A stretch of DNA of 64,000 nt from Rhodopseudomonas palustris (GCF_003226555.1 NZ_QKQS01000023.1:377263-441262); one strand, 5' to 3'. Shown: positions 47,248-56,219, counted from the stretch's first letter. The notes: generated by a model not told the origin, from the letters alone. Translations and numbers: made by a program.

Positions 47248-47901
47248 ATGACCATCCATCTCGACAGACAGGCCGACCTCGACGACGCCATCACCACGCT
47301 GGTGAAACAGGATCCGCGGCTGAAGCCGGTGCTTCAGGTCGCCGGCATGCCGGCGCTGCGCCGGCGGGAGCCGGGCTTTGCCGGCCTCGCCGCGATCGTC
47401 TGCGGCCAGCAGCTCTCGACCGCGTCGGCCGCGGCAATCTGGGGCCGGGTGTCGGCGGCGTTCGATCCGTTCGAGCACGGCGCGATCAAGCGGGCCCGGA
47501 CCGACCGGCTGGCGCGGCTCGGCCTGTCGGCCGCGAAGATCAAGACGCTGAAGGCGCTGGCCAAGGAGCTCGCCGCCGAACGGCTCAACCTCGATGTGCT
47601 GGCCGAAGAAGACGCCGACGCCGCCCACGCCACGCTGACCGCGCTGCACGGCATCGGGCCGTGGACCGCCGACATCTATCTGTTGTTCTGCCTCGGCCAC
47701 GGCGATGCCTGGCCGGCCGGCGATCTCGCGGTGCAGGAGGCGATGCGGATCGGCCTCGGCCTGAAAGCACGCCCAACCGTGAAGCAGATGGCCCCGCTCG
47801 CCGATCCCTGGCGCCCCTTGCGCGGCGCCGCCGCGCATCTGTGGTGGGCGTACTACCACGCGGTGAAACGGCGCGAGGGCGTGATCGGCGACGACAAATA
47901 A
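47248..47901 (+). CDS. alkA: DNA-3-methyladenine glycosylase II (AlkA type)
   Basis: This base-excision enzyme removes alkylated purines from DNA. The 217-residue protein has the helix-hairpin-helix LHGIGPWTADIYLLFCLGH (about 133-151) and the catalytic aspartate in AWPAGDLAVQEAM (about 155-167). IVCGQQLSTASAAAIWGRV (about 49-67) is the conserved helix of the family. The N-terminal AlkA domain of enteric proteins is missing, as in the shorter Mag-like forms. ATG 47248 is the first start in the homologous region. Confidence 0.92.
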   Translation: MTIHLDRQADLDDAITTLVKQDPRLKPVLQVAGMPALRRREPGFAGLAAIVCGQQLSTASAAAIWGRVSAAFDPFEHGAIKRARTDRLARLGLSAAKIKTLKALAKELAAERLNLDVLAEEDADAAHATLTALHGIGPWTADIYLLFCLGHGDAWPAGDLAVQEAMRIGLGLKARPTVKQMAPLADPWRPLRGAAAHLWWAYYHAVKRREGVIGDDK

Positions 47902-48262
47902 CGGCGCGATATTATGCAGTGCGAACCCGCCAGACGAACCGCATAATTATCCGTTCTAGATTTTGCTTGAGACATGTTTTTCACGCATGAAACGAACAAC
48001 TCACCGCGCTCAGCCAGCGGTGTCTGTAAGCGAAGACCTCGTTGCCGTTAACGAGGACTACGGCAAGAAAATCGTTCTGATGCCATGCCGTCCGAATAAT
48101 GGCATTGTTATACTAATAATGGTGTTCTCTCGCTCATTCTCAATGACCGTTAGTATAAAGCAGTCGTCCCGGGCGCGCACCGTGGAGCTTGCGCCTTGGA
48201 ATCCAGAGATCGTGATACCGGGAGCCTCCGGTTTCGCGCGCACCGGAATGACGACAGAAAAG
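47902..48262. other. 361-bp AT-rich intergenic region between convergent genes
   Basis: Positions about 47905-48165 are much more AT-rich than the rest of the window. They hold a perfect 9-bp inverted repeat, TTATACTAA (48108-48116) and TTAGTATAA (48150-48158), and overlapping partial symmetry CATTgTTA...TAAtAATG (48103-48121). A degenerate CCGGAATGACG-family palindrome follows (about 48192-48253). A frame open from ATG 47988 lacks a ribosome-binding site and family resemblance, so I do not call it a gene. Confidence 0.6.
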
Positions 48263-49477
48263 TCATCTTCGCCCTCGCCTCACCATGATCAGCGCTGCGG
48301 CGGCGAGTTGCAGCGCGATGCAGCCGGTGAACGGCAGCGTGTAGCTGCCGGAGGCGTCGCGCAACAGGCCGATCATGCCTGGTCCGAACGCGTAGGCAAC
48401 CTGGTTGATCGCGGTGTTGAGCGCGACCAGAACGCCGAACGACTGCACCGGAAACTCGCGCTGGATGATCAGCGCCGGCAAGGTGATCAGATTGCCTACC
48501 GAAAACCCGAACAGCGCGCAGGCGACCATCAGCAGCATCGCATCGCGCGTCATAATCGCAATCGCCAGAGCCAACGCCTGACTCGCGAACGACAGTGCCG
48601 AGACCAGGCGCTGGTTCAGCCGATCGATCACCACCGACAGCAACACGCGCCCGACCACCGCCATCGCGGTGAGCAGCGACATCGCCAACGCGGCGCGCTC
48701 GCGTCCGACCAGCGGGTCGAGATAGGCGATCAGGTGAACGATGAAGCCGACCTGCGCGAACAGCACCAGCGAGAACGCGATCGTTGCGGTCAGGAATGCG
48801 GGGTCGCGCAGTGCGCCGCTGCGGATCGCGCCGGACGAAAGCGCCCGCGGTGCGGACGCCGCCGATGCAGCGCTGGCGAGATGCGGCGGCACGACCACGA
48901 TCGCGACCAGCGGCATCAGAAGCACCACCGCGGCGATTGCCGCAGCCGTAGTCGCCCCGCTGAATCCCACCGTCCCGATCAACGCCACCAGCAGAGGTAC
49001 GCCGGCGATGCCGCCGAAGCTGGCGCCGTTCAGCGCCAGACTGATGGCCATGCCGCGGCGGCGGTCGAACCACAAGCCGAGCGTGTTGGTGATCGCCCCG
49101 AGGCTGGTGCCGGCCCAACCGACAGCGAGGATCGCGTCGACCGCATAGAGTTGCCACGGCGCGGTGATCCGGCCGAGCAGCGCGGTGCCGAGCGCCATCG
49201 CGGCGATGCCGCCGAGCAGGCAGGCGCGCGCACCGATCGCACGGATCACGTCCCCGACGAACGCCACCAGCAGCGCGCCGGTGAGATAGAAGAACGTCGT
49301 GGCGATCGCGATCTGCGACGACGGCCAGCCGTGAGCCCGAGCCAGTTCGGCGAGATAGACGCTCTGGCCATAGAAGCCGAGACCCCAGCCGAACGTGGCG
49401 ACGACGAAGCACACCACTACGATTCGCCAGCCGTGATAGCGAAACGACGTCTCGTCGGGAGCCGGCGGTGTCACCAT
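48263..49477 (-). CDS. MFS transporter
   Basis: The protein has about 404 residues and 12 predicted helices. The start FRYHGWRIVVVCFVVATFGWG with GFYGQSVYLAELARAHGWPSSQ matches monocarboxylate/oxalate-type MFS proteins. The loop GLWFDRRRGMAISLALNG is the conserved motif of that subgroup. The substrate cannot be told from sequence. ATG 49477 is used; GTG 49504 is an alternative and neither has a good ribosome-binding site. A second MFS gene lies 87 bp upstream on the same strand. Confidence 0.87.
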   Translation of the reverse strand: MVTPPAPDETSFRYHGWRIVVVCFVVATFGWGLGFYGQSVYLAELARAHGWPSSQIAIATTFFYLTGALLVAFVGDVIRAIGARACLLGGIAAMALGTALLGRITAPWQLYAVDAILAVGWAGTSLGAITNTLGLWFDRRRGMAISLALNGASFGGIAGVPLLVALIGTVGFSGATTAAAIAAVVLLMPLVAIVVVPPHLASAASAASAPRALSSGAIRSGALRDPAFLTATIAFSLVLFAQVGFIVHLIAYLDPLVGRERAALAMSLLTAMAVVGRVLLSVVIDRLNQRLVSALSFASQALALAIAIMTRDAMLLMVACALFGFSVGNLITLPALIIQREFPVQSFGVLVALNTAINQVAYAFGPGMIGLLRDASGSYTLPFTGCIALQLAAAALIMVRRGRR

Positions 49478-49564
49478 CGGGGGCGAGCGCAGTTGATCGC
49501 GCACGACGGCATCGCGTTCACTCCCTGTGTCCGGCTGTTGCGGCCGGACGTATTGTTGCGCGGC

Positions 49565-50812
49565 TCAGACGCCGCGATCGGACAGTTCGGCGGCGTCCGC
49601 AGCCACCCGTTTCCGGACTTTCGACCAGCCGGTGATCGCCAGCACGATCAGGCCGAGCAGCACCGGCGGGAACACCGCGAGGTTGACCGTGGCCCAACCG
49701 TAATCGGCGAGCAGCTGCCCGGACGCGAACGAGCCCAGCGCCATCAGCCCGAAGATGATGAAGTCGTTGACCGCCTGGACCTTGTTCTTCTCGCTCGGCA
49801 GATGCGTCTCCAGCACCAGCGCCGAGGCGCCGACGAACGCCAGATTCCAGCCGACGCCGATCACGAACAGCGTCGCCCAGAAGTGCGGCGCGGTGACGCC
49901 GGTGAGACCGATGCCGGCGCCGAGCGCTTCCAGGAGCAGGCCGGCCGCCACCACGCGCGGCGCGCCGAACTTGGCGATCAGCGAGCCGGTGACGAAGCTC
50001 GGGGCGTACATCGCAACGATGTGCCATTGCAGGCCGAAATTGGAATCGCCGACGCTGAGCCCGCACATCTGCATCGCCAGCGGCGCCGAGGTCATCACCA
50101 GATTCATCATCGGATAGGCGATCGCGCCGCACAGCGCCGCGGCGATGAAGCGCGGCTGCCGCACGATCTCGAGCAGCGGCCGCCCACCGGCGCGCTCCGC
50201 CGGCTTCGGCTTCGGCGCATCGACGCCCCACAATACCGCCATCGCGATCAGCGCGATCGCCGCCTGCACCACATAGGAGAACGCGAACAGAAAAGGCTGC
50301 CAAACGTCCATGGTCCATTGCACGAGTTGCGGACCGAGCACGCCGGCAAACACGCCGCCGGCCATCACCCAGGACACCGCCTTGGGACGATAGGCGGTGC
50401 TGGCGCCGTCGGCGGCGGCGAACCGGTAGGACTGCGACACGGCGGCATACAGCCCGCCGATGAAGGTCGCGGTACAAAACAGAAGAAACGAGCCGTACAG
50501 GATTGCGACGGCGCCGAGCACGCCGGTGAGCGCACCGCAGCCGGTGCCGATCATGAACGAGGCGCGGCGGCCGTATGCCCGCGCGATCCAGCCAGTCGGC
50601 AGCGTCCCGGCGGCGAGGCCGAGCACGTACATCGACAACGGCACGGTGGCGAGCGACATTTCCGGCGCAAGCTGGGCGCCGATGATCGAACCGGTGGCGA
50701 AGATCACAGCCGCATTGGCGCCGGTCAGCGCCTGCGCCGCAACCAGCCGCACCACGTTGGAACGGGCACGGGCATCGTCTTCGACGATGTCGTTGGCCGT
50801 TGCATCGACCAT
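49565..50812 (-). CDS. MFS transporter
   Basis: The 415-residue protein has 12 helices, starting near 22 (VVRLVAAQALTGANAAVIFATG). It contains GWIARAYGRRASFMIGTGCGA (the MFS loop 2-3 motif, about 75-95) and a helix with GVGWNLAFVGASALVLETHLP. GGAG lies upstream of ATG 50812. It differs clearly from the neighbouring MFS protein, so they are not a recent duplication. Substrate unknown. Confidence 0.88.
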   Translation of the reverse strand: MVDATANDIVEDDARARSNVVRLVAAQALTGANAAVIFATGSIIGAQLAPEMSLATVPLSMYVLGLAAGTLPTGWIARAYGRRASFMIGTGCGALTGVLGAVAILYGSFLLFCTATFIGGLYAAVSQSYRFAAADGASTAYRPKAVSWVMAGGVFAGVLGPQLVQWTMDVWQPFLFAFSYVVQAAIALIAMAVLWGVDAPKPKPAERAGGRPLLEIVRQPRFIAAALCGAIAYPMMNLVMTSAPLAMQMCGLSVGDSNFGLQWHIVAMYAPSFVTGSLIAKFGAPRVVAAGLLLEALGAGIGLTGVTAPHFWATLFVIGVGWNLAFVGASALVLETHLPSEKNKVQAVNDFIIFGLMALGSFASGQLLADYGWATVNLAVFPPVLLGLIVLAITGWSKVRKRVAADAAELSDRGV

Positions 50813-50920
50813 CGGCAGGGACTCTCCTCGGACCGGCCGACGCCGGCCGGCGATTGCGCGCGCATCATAGGGCCGGGCCGGGCGCGATCAACCCGCCGTA
50901 CCCTCGGCAACCGCATGGGC

Positions 50921-51604
50921 CTACGCCGGTTTTGCCCGTGCAAACACCAGGATCAGGTTGTTGGCCGGCATCTCGACGATCTCGCTCAGCGCCAGACCGG
51001 CACCGCCAGCCACACGCTCCAGATCCGTCACGTCGCGCACGCCCCATTCCGGATTGGCGTCGCGGAGGCTGGTGTCGAACACCGCATTGCTGAGCGCGGT
51101 GTGCTGGCCGCCCTGCTTGAACGGCCCGTACAGCACCAGCATCCCGTCCTGGCGCAGCAGCCGGCCGGCACCGGTCAGCAGCCCTTCGGCCACGCGCCAC
51201 GGCGCGATGTGCACGACATTGGCGCAGAACATCGCGAGCAGCGGCCCGGGCGCAGGCCCGTCGACCGGCGCGATCGACCAAGCGGGATCGGCAAGGTCGA
51301 TGCGCTGCGGTGAGCGCAGATTCGGCAGTGCCGCATGGGCGCGCCAGGCGGCGATACTCTCGAGGTGCCGGTCGTTGAGATCGCTCGGCCACCACACGAT
51401 CGAGGGATGTTCGCGGGCCAGCGCCGTGATGTGCTGGCCCGTGCCGCTGCCGGCTTCGAGCACATCGCCCTGCCGGCCGGCGAGCAGCCGCGCCAGCACG
51501 GCACGGATCGGAGCGTCATTGCGGTGGAACGCGGCGGCATCGAGCCGGCCGTCGAGCTCGCCCCGCCGCCCATCCTTGCCGAACTCCACCACGAACTCCG
51601 CCAT
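50921..51604 (-). CDS. DUF938 family SAM-dependent methyltransferase
   Basis: The 227-residue protein has a methyltransferase fold: motif I VLEAGSGTGQHITALA (about 49-64), the acidic loop WWPSDLNDRHLESI (about 72-85), and AMFCANVVHIAPWRVAEGLL (about 125-144). These match the DUF938 family. No substrate is known. The gene is divergent from the riboswitch-controlled receptor, but nothing in the sequence ties it to cobalamin. Confidence 0.86.
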   Translation of the reverse strand: MAEFVVEFGKDGRRGELDGRLDAAAFHRNDAPIRAVLARLLAGRQGDVLEAGSGTGQHITALAREHPSIVWWPSDLNDRHLESIAAWRAHAALPNLRSPQRIDLADPAWSIAPVDGPAPGPLLAMFCANVVHIAPWRVAEGLLTGAGRLLRQDGMLVLYGPFKQGGQHTALSNAVFDTSLRDANPEWGVRDVTDLERVAGGAGLALSEIVEMPANNLILVFARAKPA

Positions 51605-51747
51605 CGCCCACCTGCCGCTCCAACTATCGTGCGAGGTGTACAGTGCCGGCTGTTACACGCAAGTCACAGCTGGTCACAATCCGACCACGATTGCACCTGT
51701 ACGCCGCCTTGGATGAATTGACTCGCTAATTCCGACACTTCTAGATG

Positions 51748-51928
51748 GCGGCGACGGTTTCCCGAAAGGGAATGAAAAGGGAATACGGTGCGGACGCTGC
51801 CACTTTCGCGTTCTAGGCCGTAGCTGTTCCCGCAACTGTAAGCGGATCGTCTTTCGTCGAATGCCACTGGGAACCTCGGTCCTGGGAAGGCGACGGAAGA
51901 TCAACCGCGAGCCAGGAGACCTGCCGTC
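51748..51928 (+). ncRNA. Cobalamin (adenosylcobalamin) riboswitch
   Basis: The conserved elements occur in order: GGGAATACGGTGCGG (about 51777), TTCCCGCAACTGTAAGCGG (51827-51845), ATGCCACTGGG (51861-51871), CCTGGGAAGGCG (about 51881), and the B12 box GCCAGGAGACCTGCC (51911-51925). The TonB-receptor gene begins 120 bp later, so cobalamin should repress it. Confidence 0.95.
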
Positions 51929-52048
51929 ATTCGTGGTCACACGCGAAGTTGCCGGCCGGGAATTGCAGGCATTGTCTTCACCGCTTTCGTAGCTCGGTGA
52001 GACCTCGTTCGCTGTGACGTGCCACAGACGTCAGCCGAGGTTGATCCC

Positions 52049-54160
52049 ATGCAATCCCGTCCCGCCGCACCGCGGCCTTGCTCCGCACTCGCGCGCGCAC
52101 TTCTCGCCTCCACCATTCTGGCGCCTGCGCTCTCGCTGGCAACGCCCGCCGCCGCGCAGGACGTGCTGCCGGAGATCGTCGTCAGTGCTACGGCGACGCG
52201 AACTTCCAACGCCATCATCGGTACGTCGAGCACGGTGATCACCGCCGACGACATCGCGCGTTCGCCGGCCCAGACCGTGCAGGACATCATCGCCCAGACA
52301 CCAGGTGTGCAATCCACCTCGCTGTATGGCGGCGTCAATGGCACCGGCTCCTCGGTCGATCTGCGAGGCTTCGGCGCAACCGCAACCTCGAACACCTTGT
52401 TCCTGATCAATGGCCGACGTCTGAACGACCTCGACCTGCAGGGCATCGATCTGTCGAGCATCCCGCTACAATCGATCGAGCGCATCGAGATCACTCGCGG
52501 CGGCAGCGGCGCGGTGCTGTACGGCGACAATGCCGTCGGCGGCGTCATCAACATCGTCACCAAAACCGGTGCGGGCGGCCCACCCGCGACGTTCCGCGCC
52601 GAAGGCGGCTTCGGCTCGTTCAATCAGCGGCTCGGCTCGGTGTCTGCGGCCTTCAATTCCGGCCCATGGTCGACGTCGGTCTTCGCCAACACCGTGCGTT
52701 CCAACGGCTACCGCGCCAACAATGCTTTGGAACAGAACAATGCGCTGGGTGAGCTGCGTTACACGACGGGCGACCTCAGCGCCTTCATCAACATCTCGGG
52801 CGACAACCAGCGCCTCGGCCTGCCCGGCTCGCGCACCGTCGATCCGTCGATCGGCCTGAACCAGTTGCAGACCGACCGCCGCGGCACCAACACGCCATTC
52901 GACTACGCCGACAAGCAGGGCGCCAACCTCACCGCCGGCTTCACCAAATCGCTGTGGGACGGCGCCGAGCTGATCGTCGACGGCGGCGTGCGCGACAAGC
53001 GGCAGCAGGCCGCCTATTTCGGCAACGTGCCGCTGTCGCCGTTCAGCGCGAGTTCGTTCGACGCGCATCTGCAGACCTGGTCGATCACGCCGCGGCTCAG
53101 CATCAAGAATGCGTTCTTCGGCCTGCCGTCGAACATCCTCACCGGCCTCGACTATTACGACGCGACCTATGATTCAGACCGCGGCCAGTATCGCGGCACG
53201 CCGCCGGTGCACGTCTACAATCTGAAGCAGAAGACGCTGGCCGGCTATTGGCAGCAGACCATCGCGATCCTGCCGACCACCGACTTTTCCTACGGCGGCC
53301 GGGTGCAGAGCGTGAAGGTCGAAGCCGCTGACCGGCTCAATCCATTGGCGCCGGGTTATTTCGGCGGCGCCCAGGCGCTGCCGCTCAGCAGCACCGAGAC
53401 CCAGCATGCGCTGCATGTCGGCCTCGACCATCGCTTCAACGACGTGTTCAGCGTGTTTGCCCGCGCGGCGCGGGCGTTCCGCACCCCGAATGTCGACGAG
53501 CGCGTCGCCTCGGGGCCGTCCTACGATGCATTCTTCAATCCGATCCCGGGCACCTTCGCGCTGAAGACCCAGACCTCGATCGATTTCGAAGGCGGCTTCC
53601 GCATCAAGTCCGGTCCGTTCGAGATGCAGACGAGCGTCTACAACATGGATCTCACCAACGAGATTCGCTACGACCCGGTCAACTTCTATAACACCAACCT
53701 CGACCCGACCCGCCGTTACGGCGGCGAGACCAGTTCGTCGATCCGCATCAGCGACACGCTGTTGCTGCGCAGCGGCGCGGCCTACACCCGGGCGACGTTC
53801 CGCGAAGGGCCGTTCTCCGGCAACGATGTGCCGTTGGTGTCGCGCTATACGGCAAATGCCGGCGTGACATGGAACGTCTGGCAGAAATACGTCGTGTTCG
53901 ATGCCACTGCGCGGGTCTGGAGCAGTCGCTTCATGGACAGCGACAATGCCAACAGCCAGGTCAAGATCCCGGCCAACGGCACCGTCGACGTCAAGCTGAG
54001 CGGCGAGGTCGACCACTTCTTCTGGTCGCTGAGCGTGATCAACCTGTTCAACGCGCAATACTATGATTACGCGGTGGCGAGCAGCTTCACGCCCGGCCGC
54101 TACGGCGCCTATCCGCTGCCGGGCCGGACCTATCTGGCCAAGGCCGGTGTAACGTTCTGA
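52049..54160 (+). CDS. TonB-dependent outer-membrane receptor, probably for cobalamin (BtuB-like)
   Basis: The 703-residue protein imports a ligand across the outer membrane with TonB energy. Signal peptide: about 1-36, ending PAAAQD. A TonB box-like PEIVVSATATRT follows. The plug domain (about 55-170) has VDLRGFGATATSNTLFLING and IEITRGGSGAVLYGDNAVGG. The beta-barrel ends in VTF, the aromatic C-terminus of outer-membrane proteins. ATG 52049 with GAGG upstream is used. The cobalamin riboswitch upstream indicates B12 or a related corrinoid as ligand. No btuFCD genes are adjacent, so import across the inner membrane must be encoded elsewhere. Confidence 0.92.
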   Translation: MQSRPAAPRPCSALARALLASTILAPALSLATPAAAQDVLPEIVVSATATRTSNAIIGTSSTVITADDIARSPAQTVQDIIAQTPGVQSTSLYGGVNGTGSSVDLRGFGATATSNTLFLINGRRLNDLDLQGIDLSSIPLQSIERIEITRGGSGAVLYGDNAVGGVINIVTKTGAGGPPATFRAEGGFGSFNQRLGSVSAAFNSGPWSTSVFANTVRSNGYRANNALEQNNALGELRYTTGDLSAFINISGDNQRLGLPGSRTVDPSIGLNQLQTDRRGTNTPFDYADKQGANLTAGFTKSLWDGAELIVDGGVRDKRQQAAYFGNVPLSPFSASSFDAHLQTWSITPRLSIKNAFFGLPSNILTGLDYYDATYDSDRGQYRGTPPVHVYNLKQKTLAGYWQQTIAILPTTDFSYGGRVQSVKVEAADRLNPLAPGYFGGAQALPLSSTETQHALHVGLDHRFNDVFSVFARAARAFRTPNVDERVASGPSYDAFFNPIPGTFALKTQTSIDFEGGFRIKSGPFEMQTSVYNMDLTNEIRYDPVNFYNTNLDPTRRYGGETSSSIRISDTLLLRSGAAYTRATFREGPFSGNDVPLVSRYTANAGVTWNVWQKYVVFDATARVWSSRFMDSDNANSQVKIPANGTVDVKLSGEVDHFFWSLSVINLFNAQYYDYAVASSFTPGRYGAYPLPGRTYLAKAGVTF

Positions 54161-54205
54161 TCACGGTGGCTGCGTTCCGCAGCCATTTGCGTGCGAAACC
54201 AATGT

Positions 54206-54248
54206 CGAACAGCCCCCGCACGCCGAAAGGCTGTTCGGGGGCTTTTTT
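54206..54248 (+). terminator. Rho-independent terminator with an overlapping alternative stem
   Basis: AGCCCCCG (54211-54218) pairs with CGGGGGCT (54236-54243) and is followed by a T run, giving a terminator for the receptor gene. CGAACAGCC (54206-54214) can instead pair with GGCTGTTCG (54229-54237); the two stems exclude each other. Confidence 0.85.
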
Positions 54249-54295
54249 CGTGCTATCACCCCGCCTCCCGACTGGAATGCAATTGAACTGGACGA

Positions 54296-54580
54296 ATGAC
54301 GAACGACGACAATCACCGCGCCGGCAGCGCCGTTGAAGGCGAAGGCGGGAAGACCGAACGCGAAGCCGCGACCAAAGCGGTGCTGGACAACATGGCGCGC
54401 TTGCGGGCCCTCAGGCTCGCCCGCGAAGCGGCGATGCCGCAGGCCGCGACATCGAGCCGGACCAAGCGCAAGGCGCCGGCCTCGACCGCCAAGCGAGGCG
54501 GCAAGAAGGCCGAAGACGACAAGCCACGCCCACTGTCGGAGTGGCTGGCCGACCAGCAGAGCTCAGGCCGGCGAACCTGA
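54296..54580 (+). CDS. Small basic hypothetical protein
   Basis: I do not recognise this 94-residue protein. An acidic start (TNDDNHRAGSAVEGEGGKTE) is followed by a helix KAVLDNMARLRALRLAREAA (about 27-46), then a Lys/Arg/Ala-rich tail (SRTKRKAPASTAKRGGKKAE) and a final PLSEWLADQQSSGRR. The helix plus basic tail suggests DNA or RNA contact, but that is a guess. The ATG lies 48 bp after the terminator. Codon use follows the genome. Confidence 0.65.
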   Translation: MTNDDNHRAGSAVEGEGGKTEREAATKAVLDNMARLRALRLAREAAMPQAATSSRTKRKAPASTAKRGGKKAEDDKPRPLSEWLADQQSSGRRT

Positions 54581-54752
54581 TCGCGACGCAAACCGTCGCA
54601 TTGCGGCATCTGGCGATACAAAATTGCGTGCGAGGGTTGACGAATCCAGTCTAGTCTCGCCGCTGTGATCGAAGTTGAATTGAGCAGTTAACAACGCTGG
54701 CCGCGTGTGCGCCTTCGGTCACCCGCGCCGGCCATCAAGGAACCGAGAGACA

Positions 54753-54947
54753 ATGATCGGCTTCCTGCGCAAGCGACCCAAGGCCGCGGCTCCGAAAAGC
54801 GATAAGAAGCCCGGCAGCAGCGGCGAGACGGGCAAAGCCAAGCCCGAACCGCCGAAACCAGCGCCTGCCGCCGACGACGATCTGTATGAGACCGGCGACA
54901 TCTGCGCACCGGCCCGCGATCGCGACGACTATACCAAGGATCTGTAA
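54753..54947 (+). CDS. Small hypothetical protein, Lys/Pro-rich
   Basis: This 64-residue protein begins MIGFLRKRPKAAAPKSDKKP and ends ETGDICAPARDRDDYTKDL. The first half is basic and proline-rich, the second acidic; it is likely disordered. ATG 54753 has AAGGA about 13 bases upstream, slightly far. No family is recognised. It is convergent with the ATP-grasp gene. Confidence 0.55.
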   Translation: MIGFLRKRPKAAAPKSDKKPGSSGETGKAKPEPPKPAPAADDDLYETGDICAPARDRDDYTKDL

Positions 54948-54974
54948 CGGGCAGGCGTTGCGGAGACTTCCGTG

Positions 54975-56219
54975 TCACGCGGGCTCGAATCCCCGATCGA
55001 TCCGGGCGATGGCCGCGGCATCGAGCAGGTGATCGCCCCAGCCTTTCGCAGCCAGCGCCGCAGCGCGACCGGGCGCTGCCATCAGGATGACCGCGGTCGC
55101 CGCCAGCGGCACCGCACTGAACCAATCCCGCCCCACCTGCGTCAGCTCCTCGGCGCTGCCGGCGTAAGGCGGCTGCCGCAGCATCAACCGCCCGCATTCC
55201 CGCATCACATCTTGCCGTGAGCCGCTGCGCAGCGCGCAGCCGAGCAGCGCCTGCATGCCGAGATGGCTGCGGACGCCGTCCCGCGACGGTGCAGGCGATG
55301 CCGGATGCTCGCCGAGCGACAGCCGCAGCAGCAGATCGACCAGATCGAGCCCCGCAAGCTGCGCGCTCATCGGCTCGACCAGCCGCGGATTGCAATCGAT
55401 GAAGAGCGGGCGCGCGTCGTTGGCCGGCCGGATCACATCGAACGACAGCGCACCGTGCCAGCCGAGCGCGGCGCCGATCGCGGCCACATCGGCGCGAACC
55501 GCGTCGCCGCGAATGCTGAGCTTGTGCGACGGTCCGCCGCCGGCACCGGCCGCAATCTGCCGATAGGCATGCAGCGCGAGCAGCTCGCCGCGGTCGAACA
55601 CCGCCTGCGCGTGCTCGATCGGGCCGGCGACGCAATCCTGCACCAACACCTCTCCGGCAAAGCCGTCCGCCGCGTGCAGCTCGCGCACCGCCCGTTCGAG
55701 CGCAGCCCGATCCGGCACCCGCCAGACGCCGCGGCTGGCGGTGCCGACCGACGTCTTGATCACGCAGGGAGTGCACGCGATCTCGCGCAGCTCGCGCTCG
55801 GAGATCACGATCCGGGTCGGCGGCTGCGGCAGGCCAAGCGATTCTAGCAGCCGACTGAACCCGGCTTTGGTCACAGCGGTGCGGTAGCTGGCATAGGATG
55901 GCAGCGCCACGCCGCTCAGTTCCGCGATGCGGTCCGGGGCGCGGGCGAACACCAGGCCCTGCTCGTGGATCGGCAAAAGTACGTCGAACCGGTGCGTCGC
56001 CAGCAGGTCCGTCACGAAACCGAGATAGCCGGCAGGATCGCGGCGCAGCGGCGGACAGCGGTGCACCGCACGCACGAAGCGCGAGAACCGGCCGAGACAC
56101 AGCGGCGACGGATCGCAGATCTCGACATGATGTCCGGCACGCCCGAGCACGCTGATCGCCTGTCGCGCCGAGGTGCTGCCGCCCTCGGATAGCAGCACGC
56201 GCAGCCGCCGCTTGGCCAT
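54975..56219 (-). CDS. ATP-grasp family ligase of unknown specificity
   Basis: The protein has about 414 residues. The N-terminal pre-ATP-grasp domain starts RRLRVLLSEGGSTSARQAISV. The ATP-grasp fold (about 115-300) has the nucleotide-binding lysine strand CVIKTSVGTASRGVWRV, EVLVQDCVAGPIEHAQAVFD and the metal loop PLFIDCNPRLVEPM. ATP-grasp enzymes form amide, peptide or thioester bonds through acyl phosphates. It resembles carboxylate-amine ligases related to carbamoyl-phosphate synthase. The C-terminal 110 residues are unrecognised. I chose ATG 56219, with GGGATGA upstream; ATG 56228 is also possible. It stands alone, with no biosynthetic partner beside it. Confidence 0.82.
   Translation of the reverse strand: MAKRRLRVLLSEGGSTSARQAISVLGRAGHHVEICDPSPLCLGRFSRFVRAVHRCPPLRRDPAGYLGFVTDLLATHRFDVLLPIHEQGLVFARAPDRIAELSGVALPSYASYRTAVTKAGFSRLLESLGLPQPPTRIVISERELREIACTPCVIKTSVGTASRGVWRVPDRAALERAVRELHAADGFAGEVLVQDCVAGPIEHAQAVFDRGELLALHAYRQIAAGAGGGPSHKLSIRGDAVRADVAAIGAALGWHGALSFDVIRPANDARPLFIDCNPRLVEPMSAQLAGLDLVDLLLRLSLGEHPASPAPSRDGVRSHLGMQALLGCALRSGSRQDVMRECGRLMLRQPPYAGSAEELTQVGRDWFSAVPLAATAVILMAAPGRAAALAAKGWGDHLLDAAAIARIDRGFEPA

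Noticed and set aside
47953-47967. Possible second SOS box GTTCTAGATTTTGCT near the glycosylase gene
   Set aside because: Only the first half matches; the second half reads TGCT instead of GTTC, and it lies downstream of the glycosylase gene.
47963-51313. A plus-strand open frame of about 1116 codons
   Set aside because: Most of it is an Arg/Gln/His-rich antisense shadow of two MFS genes and a methyltransferase gene. Its first 100 codons lie in the AT-rich gap and show no family or ribosome-binding site.
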